From the NCBI GenBank assembly GCA_003971905.1, contig RSEE01000032.1:1-64000 (forward strand): 64,000 bases of DNA, in the 5' to 3' direction. Source of the stretch: Moniliella sp. 'wahieum'. Its lineage: Eukaryota; Basidiomycota; Moniliellomycetes; Moniliellales; Moniliellaceae. A program made the position numbers and the translations under genes. The first letter of the stretch is position 1, and each line of letters starts with the position of its first letter. Below the pieces are notes generated by a model. That model did not search any database and was not told where the DNA came from. It saw nothing but the letters and a program-made list of their open reading frames with translations. Positions 49,140 through 58,896 of this stretch are shown here, one piece after another.

Positions 49140-51803
49140 TTACTGCGGCGACAAGCTGAGCAGCTGCGCATACGTGGCGGGGGCAACGAGGGGGCGGACC
49201 AAGCCCGCAAAGGAGAGGAGCGTACGCGCCTTGGCGCGTACGTCTTCCAGTGCGTGGTGCTGCGGGGGCGGGAGGACGGGTGCGCGTACGGCGCTGTGCA
49301 TCGAGCAAGATGCGCATGGTGAGCACCAACACAGCGCCCAAGTTTGCGTTTGCAGAGCCGAGGGGAACGTAGACCATTCCCGTGCGAGCGACGTGACGGT
49401 CTCCACGTCCGCACGTAAGGGCACCAGACGCGTACTGTCCAGCACACTCAACGCGTCCTCCAACGCGCCCGTACGGAACAAGCCCACTGCCCGCTGCACC
49501 TCCAACACACAACCGTACCGTGTCGCGTTGTTGTGGCGAGTCTGGTGCAACGCCCTCGGCTGCGCCTCGTACGATACCAGCATTCCCGTGCCACTGTGCC
49601 CAAGTCCTCGGCCGCCTGCAGCGACGTGCCACGCACCAGCAGTCGTGTCGACTCGCGTGCCGCAGCAGAGAGAGAGGAATCCGTCGGTCAAATAGCGTGG
49701 CACCCAGACCGTCAGTGAGCACTTCAGTGCCTTGTCGTACGCGCCGGCCAGGGTGTAGAGCAAGATGGCGTCTTTGGTCTGGCCGGCCTGCTGGGCCGCA
49801 GCAGCCGCTTCCGATACCACTGTGCGCAGGAAACCGGGTCTCGTCGGGAAATGGAGTAGGGCGGCATAGGTGGCAATCGCACCGGGGGCCACTGTGCCGT
49901 CGTTCCTCGGATCGCCCAAGAGGGTGTAGTAGTCCTTGGAGATCAACACCACTTCCTGCACCATCTCGAGGCACACTGCCACTGTTCTTCTCCCACCGGC
50001 GACGGCGCATCGGCATTCAAGGCGACCAGGCAAACGTGCTGCAACGCCTTTTGGGGGTCAGTTTGGACAAACGTGCGAACATAACGCTGGATGAGAGGCG
50101 CAAAATCAAAGTACGCCAAGCCCAGCGCAGCGGGCACGCCGGCAACACCAAGTCGGGACAGAGTCTGTCGAGACGGAGAGCAGCGCGAAAGAAATGGGGC
50201 AGCAGTGCTAGCGGGCGGGGGAGCAGGCCATAGTACGTCAATGTGATAGCAAATTGGACTGCGTCCGCATGGGAGGTAGGCCGCGCGGCAAGAAAGGCAA
50301 TTGCTCGCTCAAATTGTCCGACGAGCAGCAACAGTTGAAAGTAAAGGTAAGGTTGTGCCTTTGGGATCAAAGTAGGTCGGGCCAAACGTCGTCACTGCGT
50401 GGGCGAGATCACCGAGCGTATACTGGTCGCGTGAGGCAATCGAGTCACCGACTCGCAAACGCGTCTCAACACGGATGGTTCGCGCACCATGGCCATTGGA
50501 GCCAGAGCCACTGGCTCCAGGGGGAAGTCAAAGCGGACGGGAAGGGTTTGTGGCGTCAAAGCGGCCCATAGCTTGTAAGGGCGAGTTTGTACGGGTCCCT
50601 GCAGGTGCCTGGGAGCGACGGGCGGGAAGCGGGTAGTAAAATCGGTAAAGAGGCGTTCCCTTAGAGGCTTGGGAAGCAATCGGTCGGGCGCCGCAGCCTG
50701 TCTGGAACAAGGGTACAAACGAATGGTCCGTCCTTCGTAACACCTCTTCGGCCTGGGTGGCCAGCTGAAGTGCTGCCTCCTCCTCGCCCGAGCGGAGGAG
50801 GAGGAAGAGTACGCCCAAATAGGGATTTTGCCTTGGTCCAACTGGACCAGCTCAAGGTCGGAGGACCAGCGCTGGTCGGGCTGCATGTGCTGGATGCGGA
50901 GTAGGCAGCAATGCGCTCCGAAGGAGACCGCGGTGGACTGTCAGGACGGATACCAATGGCATGGTTGAGCTGCTGTTGGAAAGCGTCCTGGGGTAGCGCA
51001 TGGCAGCACGCGTGAGCTTAGTACGAAGCGCCAGACGAGCGAAGAGCAAGGTAGGCGTGAGGATCAGTGTAGGCTGGAGCAAACTCGCGTTGGGCGACAG
51101 CGCGTTTGGGTGAAGCGGCCATTCAGGACATGGTGTTCGCCGACCAGGGTCGGACAAGTTTCCACGAGTCGAGCAGCTTGGTGGTGGTGCTGCCGCCTGC
51201 CCTAGTCTGGAGCGCAGCCACAGCATCGGCGTAGGCGTGGGCGAGCGGGAACACGTCGCCGGCGAGGCGGGCGTCATTGACGCTGAACGACCATGACGTA
51301 GCGCAGCATCTTGCTGTGCATCTGAAGCGAGGCAGAGGTGCGCACGGACAGGGTTGTGACGGCGGGTTGGCAGCGGTAGCGGCAGCGGCAGCGGAAGCGG
51401 TAGCAGGGGCAGAAGGGACAAAGGAGCCCAAGTCCTCTGTGATGCGCGCTTCTGCATGGTCCAGCTGGTTTCGAGGGAGCGATCGACAGCGCGATACATG
51501 GCATGCTGGGTGTTGCGGCGCGCGTGCTGGAGGGCAGAGAGGAGGACTGCTGGTGCTCGTGGCGGAGGTAGCCGGTGACGTCGGTGTCTTCGAGCGGGCG
51601 GAGCGGCGCAAAGGCGGCGCGGCGTCGGCGGCAGCAGCAGCGGGCAGGGGCGGCGGGTGCGAGTGCGGGGCCAGCTGCCTGCTCTGCCGCTCGATCTGGT
51701 CCAGGCCGAGCTGGAGCGCAGGCAGGGCGGGGCTGTCGGAGGCAGAGGGGGAGGCGAGGTGCTGCGACTGCCGCAGCAGCTCCGCCAGACTCGGCACAGC
51801 CAT
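49140..51803 (-). CDS. NIC96: Nucleoporin NIC96/NUP93
   Basis: NIC96 is a scaffold of the nuclear pore inner ring that recruits the Nsp1/Nup62 complex through its N-terminal helix. The start MAVPSLAELLRQSQHLASPS at 51,803 fits the family N-terminus, and LGLDQIERQSRQLA follows. The alpha-solenoid body is recognised by YLYFQLLLLVGQFERAIAFL with FAITLTYYGLLPRP (about 50,360-50,220), LGLAYFDFAPLIQRYVRTFV with DPQKALQHVCLVAL (about 50,130-50,020) and VLISKDYYTLLGDPRNDGTV. The protein ends SLSPQ at 49,140. Low-complexity Ala/Pro stretches lie between 51,700 and 51,300. Multiple one-base shifts are present. It is divergent from the FSH1-like gene across 292 bases holding CACGTGAC. Confidence 0.9.
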
Positions 51804-52095
51804 GGGGCGGAGGTGGTACAGCCGAGTAACCCAGATCGACTCTGCCGCCTCGACGTCCCGCCCGACGTCCAGCCCAACTTCTAGCATGTCCAAATCCAGG
51901 CGGACCCTCCTCGCCCACCACGCCCCATTCCGCCCCGCGCACGTGACACCCGCCCCCTCCAATTTCAAAATCACGCCAATCAAATCAAACCAGCCAGAGT
52001 CCAGCGCCAGCTGTGCCAGCTAACCTACCTTCCCTCCCTCCCCTTCCCCTTTCCCCCTTTCCCCGGCCCCACCACCACGCCTACCTAACCCAGCC
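51804..52095. promoter_or_regulatory. Divergent NIC96/FSH1 promoter with CACGTGAC
   Basis: This 292-base shared promoter holds CACGTGAC at 51,940-51,947, near its middle. A pyrimidine-rich tract precedes the FSH1-like start. Confidence 0.5.
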
Positions 52096-53007
52096 ATGGC
52101 GGCCCCCACCAAGCTGCGCGTGCTCTGCCTCCACGGCTACACCTCCAACGCCTTCATCTACCAGAACGCTGCGGCTCGCTCCGCAAGAGCCTGAAGTGTA
52201 CGCTCCAACCCCCCTCCCTCCCCCTTCTCGCATCGCTGACCACGCCGCAGCGGTGGCCGACATGTACTTTATGAATGCGCCGCACCTCGTGCAGCCGATT
52301 ACTGCGCTGCGGGAGAGCGAATCTGAGCCTCCGGCGGTGGTGGACGAGTCGACGCCCTGGAGGAGCAGCCGCGTGGGTGGTGGTACTTTGAGACAATGCC
52401 GGAGCCAAAACGGAGGGTACGCGAACGATCGCAGGGTGGGACAAGACGGTGAGCTACCTGAGCCAAGAGTTGACTGAGCACGGTCCGTTTGATGCGATCT
52501 AGGGTTTAGCCAGGGTGGGTGTCTTGCCGCGGCGCTCACGTCGGCATTTGAAGATCCTACGCGATGGCCGGGCCTGCACTTGCACCCCGACCAAAAGCCC
52601 GCAAACTCACCATCATTCTGTCTGGGTTTAAGAATGGTGAGGCGCAATTCGAAGCGCTCTACCGGCAAAAGGTCAAGACGCCGCTCCTCCTCGTGGTGGG
52701 CAAGCAAGATCCCATTGTGGCTCCCTCGCGGTCCATGTCATTGCTCGACTATAGTGAGGATGTGCGATTGGAGGAGCACCCTGGTGGCCATGGCACTCCG
52801 ACCCAAGGCCCGTGGCGCAACTTTTTCAAGGATGTAGTTAGCGCGTTTGCTCGTCCGGACGGGCCGGGAGACTGGCACGCCATCCCTGGTCCCAACGAGC
52901 GCGCGCCCGGCCCGGCGCCCAACAGCAAACCGGGTAGCGGAACGTCGACGCCCAAGCCGACCACGCTCCACGATCTCGAGCAGGCCGACAAGGACAAGAA
53001 GGCATAA
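52096..53007 (+). CDS. FSH1: FSH1-type serine hydrolase
   Basis: This is an alpha/beta hydrolase of the fungal FSH family (related to human OVCA2), a soluble esterase-like enzyme with unknown physiological substrate. MAAPTKLRVLCLHGYTSNAF at the start carries the oxyanion HGY motif. DMYFMNAPHLVQPI and GWWYFETMPEPKR are typical. The nucleophile motif GFSQGG lies near 52,501-52,520. Later come FTIILSGF-like and LLVVGKQDPIVAPSRS (the Asp region) and HPGGHGTP (catalytic His). The C-terminal tail after about 52,860 is Pro/Gly-rich and probably disordered. Frame shifts near 52,180, 52,370, 52,500 and 52,600 interrupt conserved parts. A short intron in the first 100 bases is possible. Confidence 0.9.
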
Positions 53008-53131
53008 GTAACAATGGCATGATGCAATGCTGTGAGTGGGGAGGAATGATGAAAGGGGGGTAGGTACAATGTAAGAGTCAGAGGGCGTTTATCTCAAGAG
53101 TAAGTGGTGGTAGCTTGGTAGGCGGGTAAGG

Positions 53132-56012
53132 TCAACTTGAGTGTCGAGTGTTGAGCAGCTGAGTATGAGCCTCATACTTTCGGGTTGGATTCTTGGCTCG
53201 TACTTGTTCAGCTGGAAAAGAGCATCTTGCGAGATGGCGTCGACAGACCTCTTTTAATGGCATCCTCCGTCCACCTCTGGCCCGTAACTCGGTTGGATCC
53301 AGCGAACGAAGCTGAGATAACAGCTCCTGATCATCCGACAACTGCAAAGGGAGAGAAGGTCTGTCCTTTCTGGATTCGAGCACTCTTGCAAGGAAGAAGA
53401 AAGAGGGCAATGGGGGTCCTGGGAGCGGCGCGGACTTGTCCGGGAAAGGGAAGCGCGCCAGCATCTGTAGAGATGGTACGCGAGACGAGTTCACCGGCAT
53501 GGAACGCCGGCCCTCTGTTGTGGAGTAAGACAGCGTGGATGGCTTACTTGGTTTCGGACAAGGGCTGTTGAGGTGCGACGTTGAGAGAAGGGAACCGTCT
53601 GGCACTTTCCTGTAAGGAGAATTGACCCGGCTCTGAACTCGTACAACCTCCTTCTCCTTCTCCTGCTCCTTCTCCTGCTCCTCAAACAACTCGTCCTCAT
53701 CCAAGTCTTCTGCATCCCTTCGCACCTTGGCAGTGCGGGATCGGGGAAAAAGCCAGTAAGCTGCTGCTGAACCGAATCCGACGGCAGCGGGGCTGTATCC
53801 TTCTTCCCAAACACGAGGGGGCCATTGGTGCAGAAAAGATCACTCCCACCTGACGCAACCAATGCGCCATCTGGTCCACGAGTAAAATCGGAAACGAGGG
53901 ATACTGCGCGTTGCTTTCCAGTCGGTGTGGAGGTGAACGCGGGTTAGCGCCCGGGACAAGAATGCCAGCCTCTGGATGGGGTCGCGTATGGGGGTAGGCG
54001 AACCCGGGTCGGCCATCTGCACTTTAGATAAGGAGTAAAGATCATCGTCATCCCAGGAGAGGGGAACTGTTCAAGGAGTGCCTCGCTCTTCTCTTCCCTC
54101 TCATTTTCCTTCTCCTTCTCCCTCTCCTGCTCCGTCTCCTCCTCGGTATCTTCCATCTCCTCCTTGTGCCTCCCGCCTGTTCGGCCCCATGAGGAGAAAG
54201 GGTGTAAACACCGGTCTTACCCAACGACAGGGTGGTATGCAAACTGGTGCCAAACGAGGCGTGTCGCTGGTGGCGCAACTGGACCGTGGGAAGGAGGCAA
54301 AAAAGGACTGGGCTCCCTAAAGAGAGGTGTACCCGAAGAACCACCCTCACCACCCTGACCATCATCACCACCACCACAAGGCGAACGATCAGCTATCCGC
54401 TCCACCTCGTCCTGCTCGGGCTGGGTAGAGCTAATGACATCCGTTCCGAGCCCGCTTGGGTCCTCGATGTACCGTCCTGGGTTGAGCGGGGAGCCGGTGG
54501 TGGGAGCGTAGGTCAACCGCCGATGAGTAGGCGTGATGGGGTGTGTGACCGTAGGACCGTGTGGGCTGCGCGGAGAAGAAGTAGGAGAACGAGGTACGGT
54601 TGGTGCACGAACAGAGTTGCTTCGTGGTTCCTCGGGGAGGCGGACACTGGGCCTGGTTCCAAGGATCTTGTGTCCCAAGGGACTCAGATGCTTGTTCTTG
54701 CTAGGGCTGTGGAGGGAGAGGGATACTGAGCCCGAGATCGTTGAAGGAGCACGTGCAGGGCTGGCATCTACAGTTGAGAGTGGCACAGGTCGGGGCGGGT
54801 GGTAGGTGAGTCGTCGTGGGGGAAAGGAGGAGGAACGGACGAGGGTAGGGAAGCGGTGCCGACTCGGGAATCGTCTCATCTTCATCATGTCATCGGGAAC
54901 GGGGAGAGGGGCGTGAGCCGGGCGAGGCGAAGGTGGAGGTAACAGAGAGGAGTTAGGGGAACTGGGTGGACCCATCCGGGAGTCACCCGTAGGCGCTGTC
55001 ACTGGGGATGAGGCAACATGCGTGTCCTCCGCACCGGGAAGGTGCATTGGGATTAGGGCGAGGGGCAGGCCAAGCCTGATCCTGGAGGTAGTCCTGAGCC
55101 TTACCCTGGCTGACCCTGGCCTCGTCGACGAGGGTTGGAGGTAGGGATAGCGGCCAAGGCTGCTGCTCGTGGTCCAGGAGTGGTGGTGCATGCGCTTCAA
55201 TCCAATCCATCTCGGCTTGAATTTGGGAGGAAGTGATGACCAAACCATTCATCCTTCGGATCTCGTTCATTCTGACCGGGTTGGGCCCGGACGCATAGCA
55301 TGGGCATCTGATTCCTCTGCCCGCATGGCCGTGGTGGGGAGAGTATCGTGCAAAAAGGGTGTTTCGTCGCCAAACACTGGGTGCTGGGTGCGCAACATGG
55401 ACGCATGCTCTTCCAAAAGTAAAACGCATCGCTGCTGGTCGCTGGGTCGGTCTGGGTGGGCCGACGATGAGCCGAAGGACGCGTCCTCGTCCTGTGGCGA
55501 ACTGGGCGCATCCTGGACCCGAGGCGAGCCTCCCAACTCGCTTCCGTCCCATCGCTGTCCTCCTCCACACGAGGCGATCCGATCTGAGGCGCGATGCGTG
55601 ACAAGTTGACTGGCGAGGGGGTTTGGGGCCCAAGAGGAGGCGTCTCGGGGATTTCAATGGGCGACGGGGAGCGGGCGACGGGGGCAGAGCGGCGTGGTCG
55701 CTTCGGGGGCAAATCGGGGAAAGCTTGCGGGCGCGGTGGCGGGATGGTGGGTGGGTGGGGCTCGAGGGCAGATTCCGACAGTCGTCGTTTGCGCAGCTTG
55801 CGCGGACGGGCGAATGCGCCCGAGGCACCGAGAAGGGCGGGTGAGAGGAAGATGCGGTCGAGGTGGAGGCTGAGGTTGAGGCTGAGGTTGAGGCCGGGAG
55901 GGCGGACGTGGAGTGTTGGGAGGAAGGCACGCGCGGGGGCTCGAAGAACGCGGATGAGGGTCTGGTCCGGTCCGGGAGTGTGGGCGGAGCGGATGCTCTT
56001 GCGCCGACCCAT
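53132..56012 (-). CDS. Unrecognised low-complexity protein
   Basis: I do not recognise this protein. From MGRRKSIRSAHTPGPDQTLI (56,012) a minus-strand product rich in Ser/Pro/Arg runs to about 53,132 with several frame shifts. Visible parts are a basic Arg/Lys patch (RPRKLRKRRLSESAL, a possible nuclear signal), SPSPIEIPETPPLGPQTPSP, a more ordered stretch (LLEEHASMLRTQHPVFGDE, then LVITSSQIQAEMDWIEAHA), a long Ser/Pro part with HRRLTYAPTTGSPLNPGRYI, two Glu/Lys-rich segments (EQEREKEKENEREEKSE; EEQEKEQEKEKEVV), and a C-terminus with LPLQLSDDQELLSQLRSLDP. Many SP/TP sites would suit a phosphorylated nuclear regulator; that is inference. It could be two genes. It is divergent from uL2. Confidence 0.5.
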
Positions 56013-56443
56013 GGCGAGCTGCGCGTCTCGCGCCGCACTGGGGATGGAGGTGAGGGCGGCACGCGGCGCAACGACGAGTGCCGCAGAGTACCTGCACTGC
56101 CGTGCAATCTAAATCCCACCCACCGCCCGCACGCGTCACGTGCCCCCCACGTGCGGAATCACGTGATACACAATCCTGCCGATGAGCTAAGCGGCCTCCC
56201 AGATTATTCGCGCCGCTCGGCACTAGGGTTGCATGGGCGAAATGCACCGCAGCAGCACGGCACCCCCCCGTGCCCGCTCACCCTCAGCTATGCAGGCACA
56301 GGGGCAGCCCGTGGTCTTAACCCTAGTCCGCCGCCGCTGCTTCTCGCTAGCCACGAGCCGCCTGGCCCGCCCTAGAGCAACAAACGCAGCCAGCCAGCTC
56401 CTCCTCCTCACCCCCTCTACCCCCCCCCACACACACCAATTCA
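56013..56443. promoter_or_regulatory. uL2 promoter region with three CACGTG sites
   Basis: GTCACGTG at 56,135-56,142, CACGTG at 56,148-56,153 and CACGTGAT at 56,160-56,165 sit within 31 bases between the unknown minus gene and uL2. Such dense E-boxes next to a ribosomal protein gene suggest a Cbf1-like or other bHLH regulator. Confidence 0.55.
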
Positions 56444-56560
56444 GTGAGTACGCGCACGGCCGGGCTCGTCGGGTTGCTCGCCTGCCCACCCGATTGGCAC
56501 TGCCTGCACCCCATCCCCCATTCCTCCTCCTGACGCACCCCCACTAACACTTTCCTTCAG
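56444..56560 (+). other. Intron in the 5' UTR of uL2
   Basis: The donor GTGAGT (56,444-56,449), the branch-like CACTAAC (56,542-56,548) and acceptor TTCCTTCAG (to 56,560) lie just 6 bases before the uL2 start codon. 5' UTR introns are common in fungal ribosomal protein genes. Confidence 0.6.
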
Positions 56561-56566
56561 GGTACC

Positions 56567-57325
56567 ATGGGTCGTGTTATTCGCTCCCAGCGTAAGTCGG
56601 GCGGGATCTTCAAGTCCCACTCGTCCCACCGCACTGCGCCTGCCAAGCTGCGTACGGTCGACTTTGCCGAGCGCAACGGCTACATCCGCGGTGTCGTCCG
56701 TGAGATTGTCCACGACGCTGGCCGTGGCGCGCCGCTGGCCAAGGTGACCTTCCGGGACCCGTACCGCTACAAGCTGCGCACTGAGCACTTTATTGCCACC
56801 GAGGGCATGTCGACTGGCCAGTTTGTCTACTGTGGCAAGCGTGCCGCGCTTTCCGTGGGCAATGTGCTGCCCCTCTCGGCGCTGCCGGAAGGTACGATTG
56901 TGTGCAACGTGGAGGAGAAGGCTGGGGACCGCGGTACGCTTGCTCGTGCTTCGGGCAACTACGCCACCCTGATTGGCCACGATGCCGATGGCAAGACCTC
57001 GCGCATCCGTCTTCCCTCGGGCGCCAAGAAGATTGTGTCGTCGGCGTCGCGTGCGACGGTGGGCATTGTTGCTGGTGGTGGCCGGATTGACAAGCCGCTG
57101 CTCAAGGCTGGCCGTGCGTTCCACAAGTACCGTCAGCGTCAATCGTGGCCCCGTACTCGTGGTGTGGCTATGAACCCCGTCGACCACCCGCACGGTGGTG
57201 GTAACCACCAGCACATTGGTCACGCCTCGACCATCTCGCGCTGGGCTCCTGCCGGTCAGAAGGCTGGTCTCATTGCTGCCCGCCGCACGGGTCTCATCCG
57301 CGGTACTCTCAAGAAGGGCGACTAA
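56567..57325 (+). CDS. RPL2: 60S ribosomal protein uL2 (RPL2/RPL8)
   Basis: The 252-residue product is complete and in a single frame. It starts [20 protein letters not shown] and ends [11 protein letters not shown]. Family hallmarks are [60 protein letters not shown] and [20 protein letters not shown], which includes the conserved histidine loop near the peptidyl transferase centre. The length matches eukaryotic uL2. It has no coding intron but a probable 5' UTR intron, and three CACGTG sites upstream. As a clean conserved reading frame it serves as a control for the indel-laden genes nearby. Confidence 0.98.
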   Translation: MGRVIRSQRKSGGIFKSHSSHRTAPAKLRTVDFAERNGYIRGVVREIVHDAGRGAPLAKVTFRDPYRYKLRTEHFIATEGMSTGQFVYCGKRAALSVGNVLPLSALPEGTIVCNVEEKAGDRGTLARASGNYATLIGHDADGKTSRIRLPSGAKKIVSSASRATVGIVAGGGRIDKPLLKAGRAFHKYRQRQSWPRTRGVAMNPVDHPHGGGNHQHIGHASTISRWAPAGQKAGLIAARRTGLIRGTLKKGD

Positions 57326-57804
57326 ACGTATTAAGTCTCCTTCTTTCTGCCGTTTGATGGTTCCCCTTATGCACATGCCCCCGCAGCTTGCCTGTCTCTA
57401 TGCTGTAAAACGTCCATTGCCCTCTTACGGGGCATGAATGGATTCCCTGTCCTTCCAGGACGCTCCTCATCTACCTCGTCGTGCCTTAGCTATCATATAG
57501 TAGGACGTTGAACATTGGATTCTTGATGGAACAGAATCCAAACCAGCGGCACACATCAAGTTTGCACGACCAGAAGAATCCTGGCTACGGCACCCATGCA
57601 TCATGCATCGTGCATCATGCATCATGCATCATGCATCATGCATCATGCCCATGCGGTAAGACGAGGGGGTGCTACGTGGGATGCTATGCTCCGATCGAAA
57701 GGGTCTGGAGGCGACTATGCACGTGCAGTAGAGCTCTCACTGAGAGGCAAGCGCCAAGGGCTGCCAAGAGACGGGGCGAGTAGTGCATTGGGTTGCGAAA
57801 GGCA
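57326..57804. other. Convergent spacer with ATGCATC array
   Basis: No gene is seen between uL2 and the TOM5-like gene. (ATGCATC)n runs from about 57,593 to 57,650; GTTGAACATTGG occurs near 57,508. Confidence 0.6.
57593..57650. repeat. Heptanucleotide array (ATGCATC)n
   Basis: Seven or more tandem copies of ATGCATC with minor variants are directly visible. The same word is found near 8,290 and 41,585. Confidence 0.92.
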
Positions 57805-58024
57805 CTAGTGCTTGGTCAAGTGGCCAGCAATGATGGGCACTGGGGAAAAGGCACAGAGTTAGCAGGAGGCGAAGCAGGAGGCGGCGGGACGAACGAGGCG
57901 GCAGGCACGTACACGTAAAGAGCACCGCAGCCGTGATGATGAATCCGTGGATGTTGCTGCGGACCTGAGCGCGGGCAGCGGCCTGCTCGGCCGGGGAGGG
58001 CTTCGGGGGAGGTCCACCAAACAT
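57805..58024 (-). CDS. TOM5: TOM5-like small mitochondrial outer-membrane protein
   Basis: Two exons (57,913-58,024 and 57,805-57,839, donor GTACGT) join in phase to a 48-residue protein. It starts MFGGPPPKPSPAEQAAARAQ, continues NIHGFIITAAVLFTLPIIAG and ends HLTKH. The MFG start, acidic/amphipathic N-terminus and single C-terminal membrane helix fit fungal TOM5, a component of the preprotein import channel in the outer membrane. Length agrees with yeast Tom5 (50). Sequence signals in so short a protein are weak, so another tail-anchored mitochondrial protein is possible. It is divergent from mitochondrial ACP1 over 336 bases, which supports a mitochondrial role. Confidence 0.6.
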
Positions 58025-58360
58025 TGTGCAGAGTGCAAACAGGGACTGGTAGAGGAAAGGAGGAGCGAAGAAAAGGCAGCGGCGGAAGAAGCCAGCGGGC
58101 GGACGGAGGGATGGATGGACTTTTGGCCTCCGCCACCCACCGCTCGTCTGCCTGGCCGCCTTCAGCTTCCGGCAGGATCCAAGAAAGACGCAAGAGCCCC
58201 CCGCGCCCAGCAACCGCTCACGCGGGCGGAACTGGAACGCGAGCCTTCCCATTCCGCCCAGCTGACAAAACGGCGGGCTGAGACTGGCGCCGTGCTGGCC
58301 CGACGGGGAACGGCCAATCCCCGACCCCCATCGTTTCTTCTCTCCCCGTCCACCACCGCG
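58025..58360. promoter_or_regulatory. Shared TOM5-like/ACP1 promoter
   Basis: This 336-base intergenic region lies between two divergent genes for mitochondrial proteins. No CACGTG is present. CCAAT on the plus strand at about 58,313-58,317 (GGCCAATCC) could bind a HAP complex, which commonly controls respiratory genes; that is inference. Confidence 0.4.
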
Positions 58361-58896
58361 ATGCTGTCCATTGCTGCCCGTTCGCTGCTTCGTGTGCCGC
58401 TCCTCCGTGCCGCTTCGGCGCCCGCCGCCGTGCGCATGATGCAGCCGGTTGTGGCGATGCGCATGTACAGCTCGTCAACGTTGTCGAAGGAGGACATCTC
58501 GTCGCGCATCCTCGACGTGCTCAAGAGCTTTGACAAGGTTACCCCCGACCAGCTCAACACCTCGGCCACCTTTACCGAGTTGGGCTTCGACAGCCTGGAC
58601 AGCGTCGAGGTTCTCATGGCCATTGAGGAGGAGTTCAACATTGTACGTTTAATTCAGTTGTCTTGCACATTTCCCGCATCACCTTCCGTGCTCCTTCTTC
58701 CTCACCATGTGTTCCTCTGCTCTGGCCGCCTACTAACCTGTACCACGCGCTAGGAAATTCCCGATGCCGAGGCGGACGAGATCGTGACGGTGCCGCAAGC
58801 AATTGAGTACATTTCCAAGACTCCTGAGGGTATGTGCATTTTTCTTGTCACTGCCTCGGGGACCTGCACTGACCCTGAGCCTACACAGCGAGCTAA
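58361..58896 (+). CDS. ACP1: Mitochondrial acyl carrier protein
   Basis: ACP carries growing acyl chains in mitochondrial fatty-acid and lipoate synthesis and is a subunit of complex I and Fe-S assembly. Three exons (58,361-58,642; 58,754-58,829; 58,889-58,896; donors GTACGT and GTATGT) join in phase to 121 residues. An Arg-rich presequence (MLSIAARSLLRVPLLRAASA) precedes the ACP fold: DISSRILDVLKSFDKVTPDQ, FTELGFDSLDSVEVLMAIEE with the phosphopantetheine Ser in DSL, then EIPDAEADEIVTVPQAIEYI and a short end KTPEAS. The final exon is only eight bases. The frame is clean throughout. Confidence 0.94.

Noticed and set aside
57593-57650. ATGCATC array considered as CRISPR
   Set aside because: Units are contiguous without spacers, and the DNA is eukaryotic.
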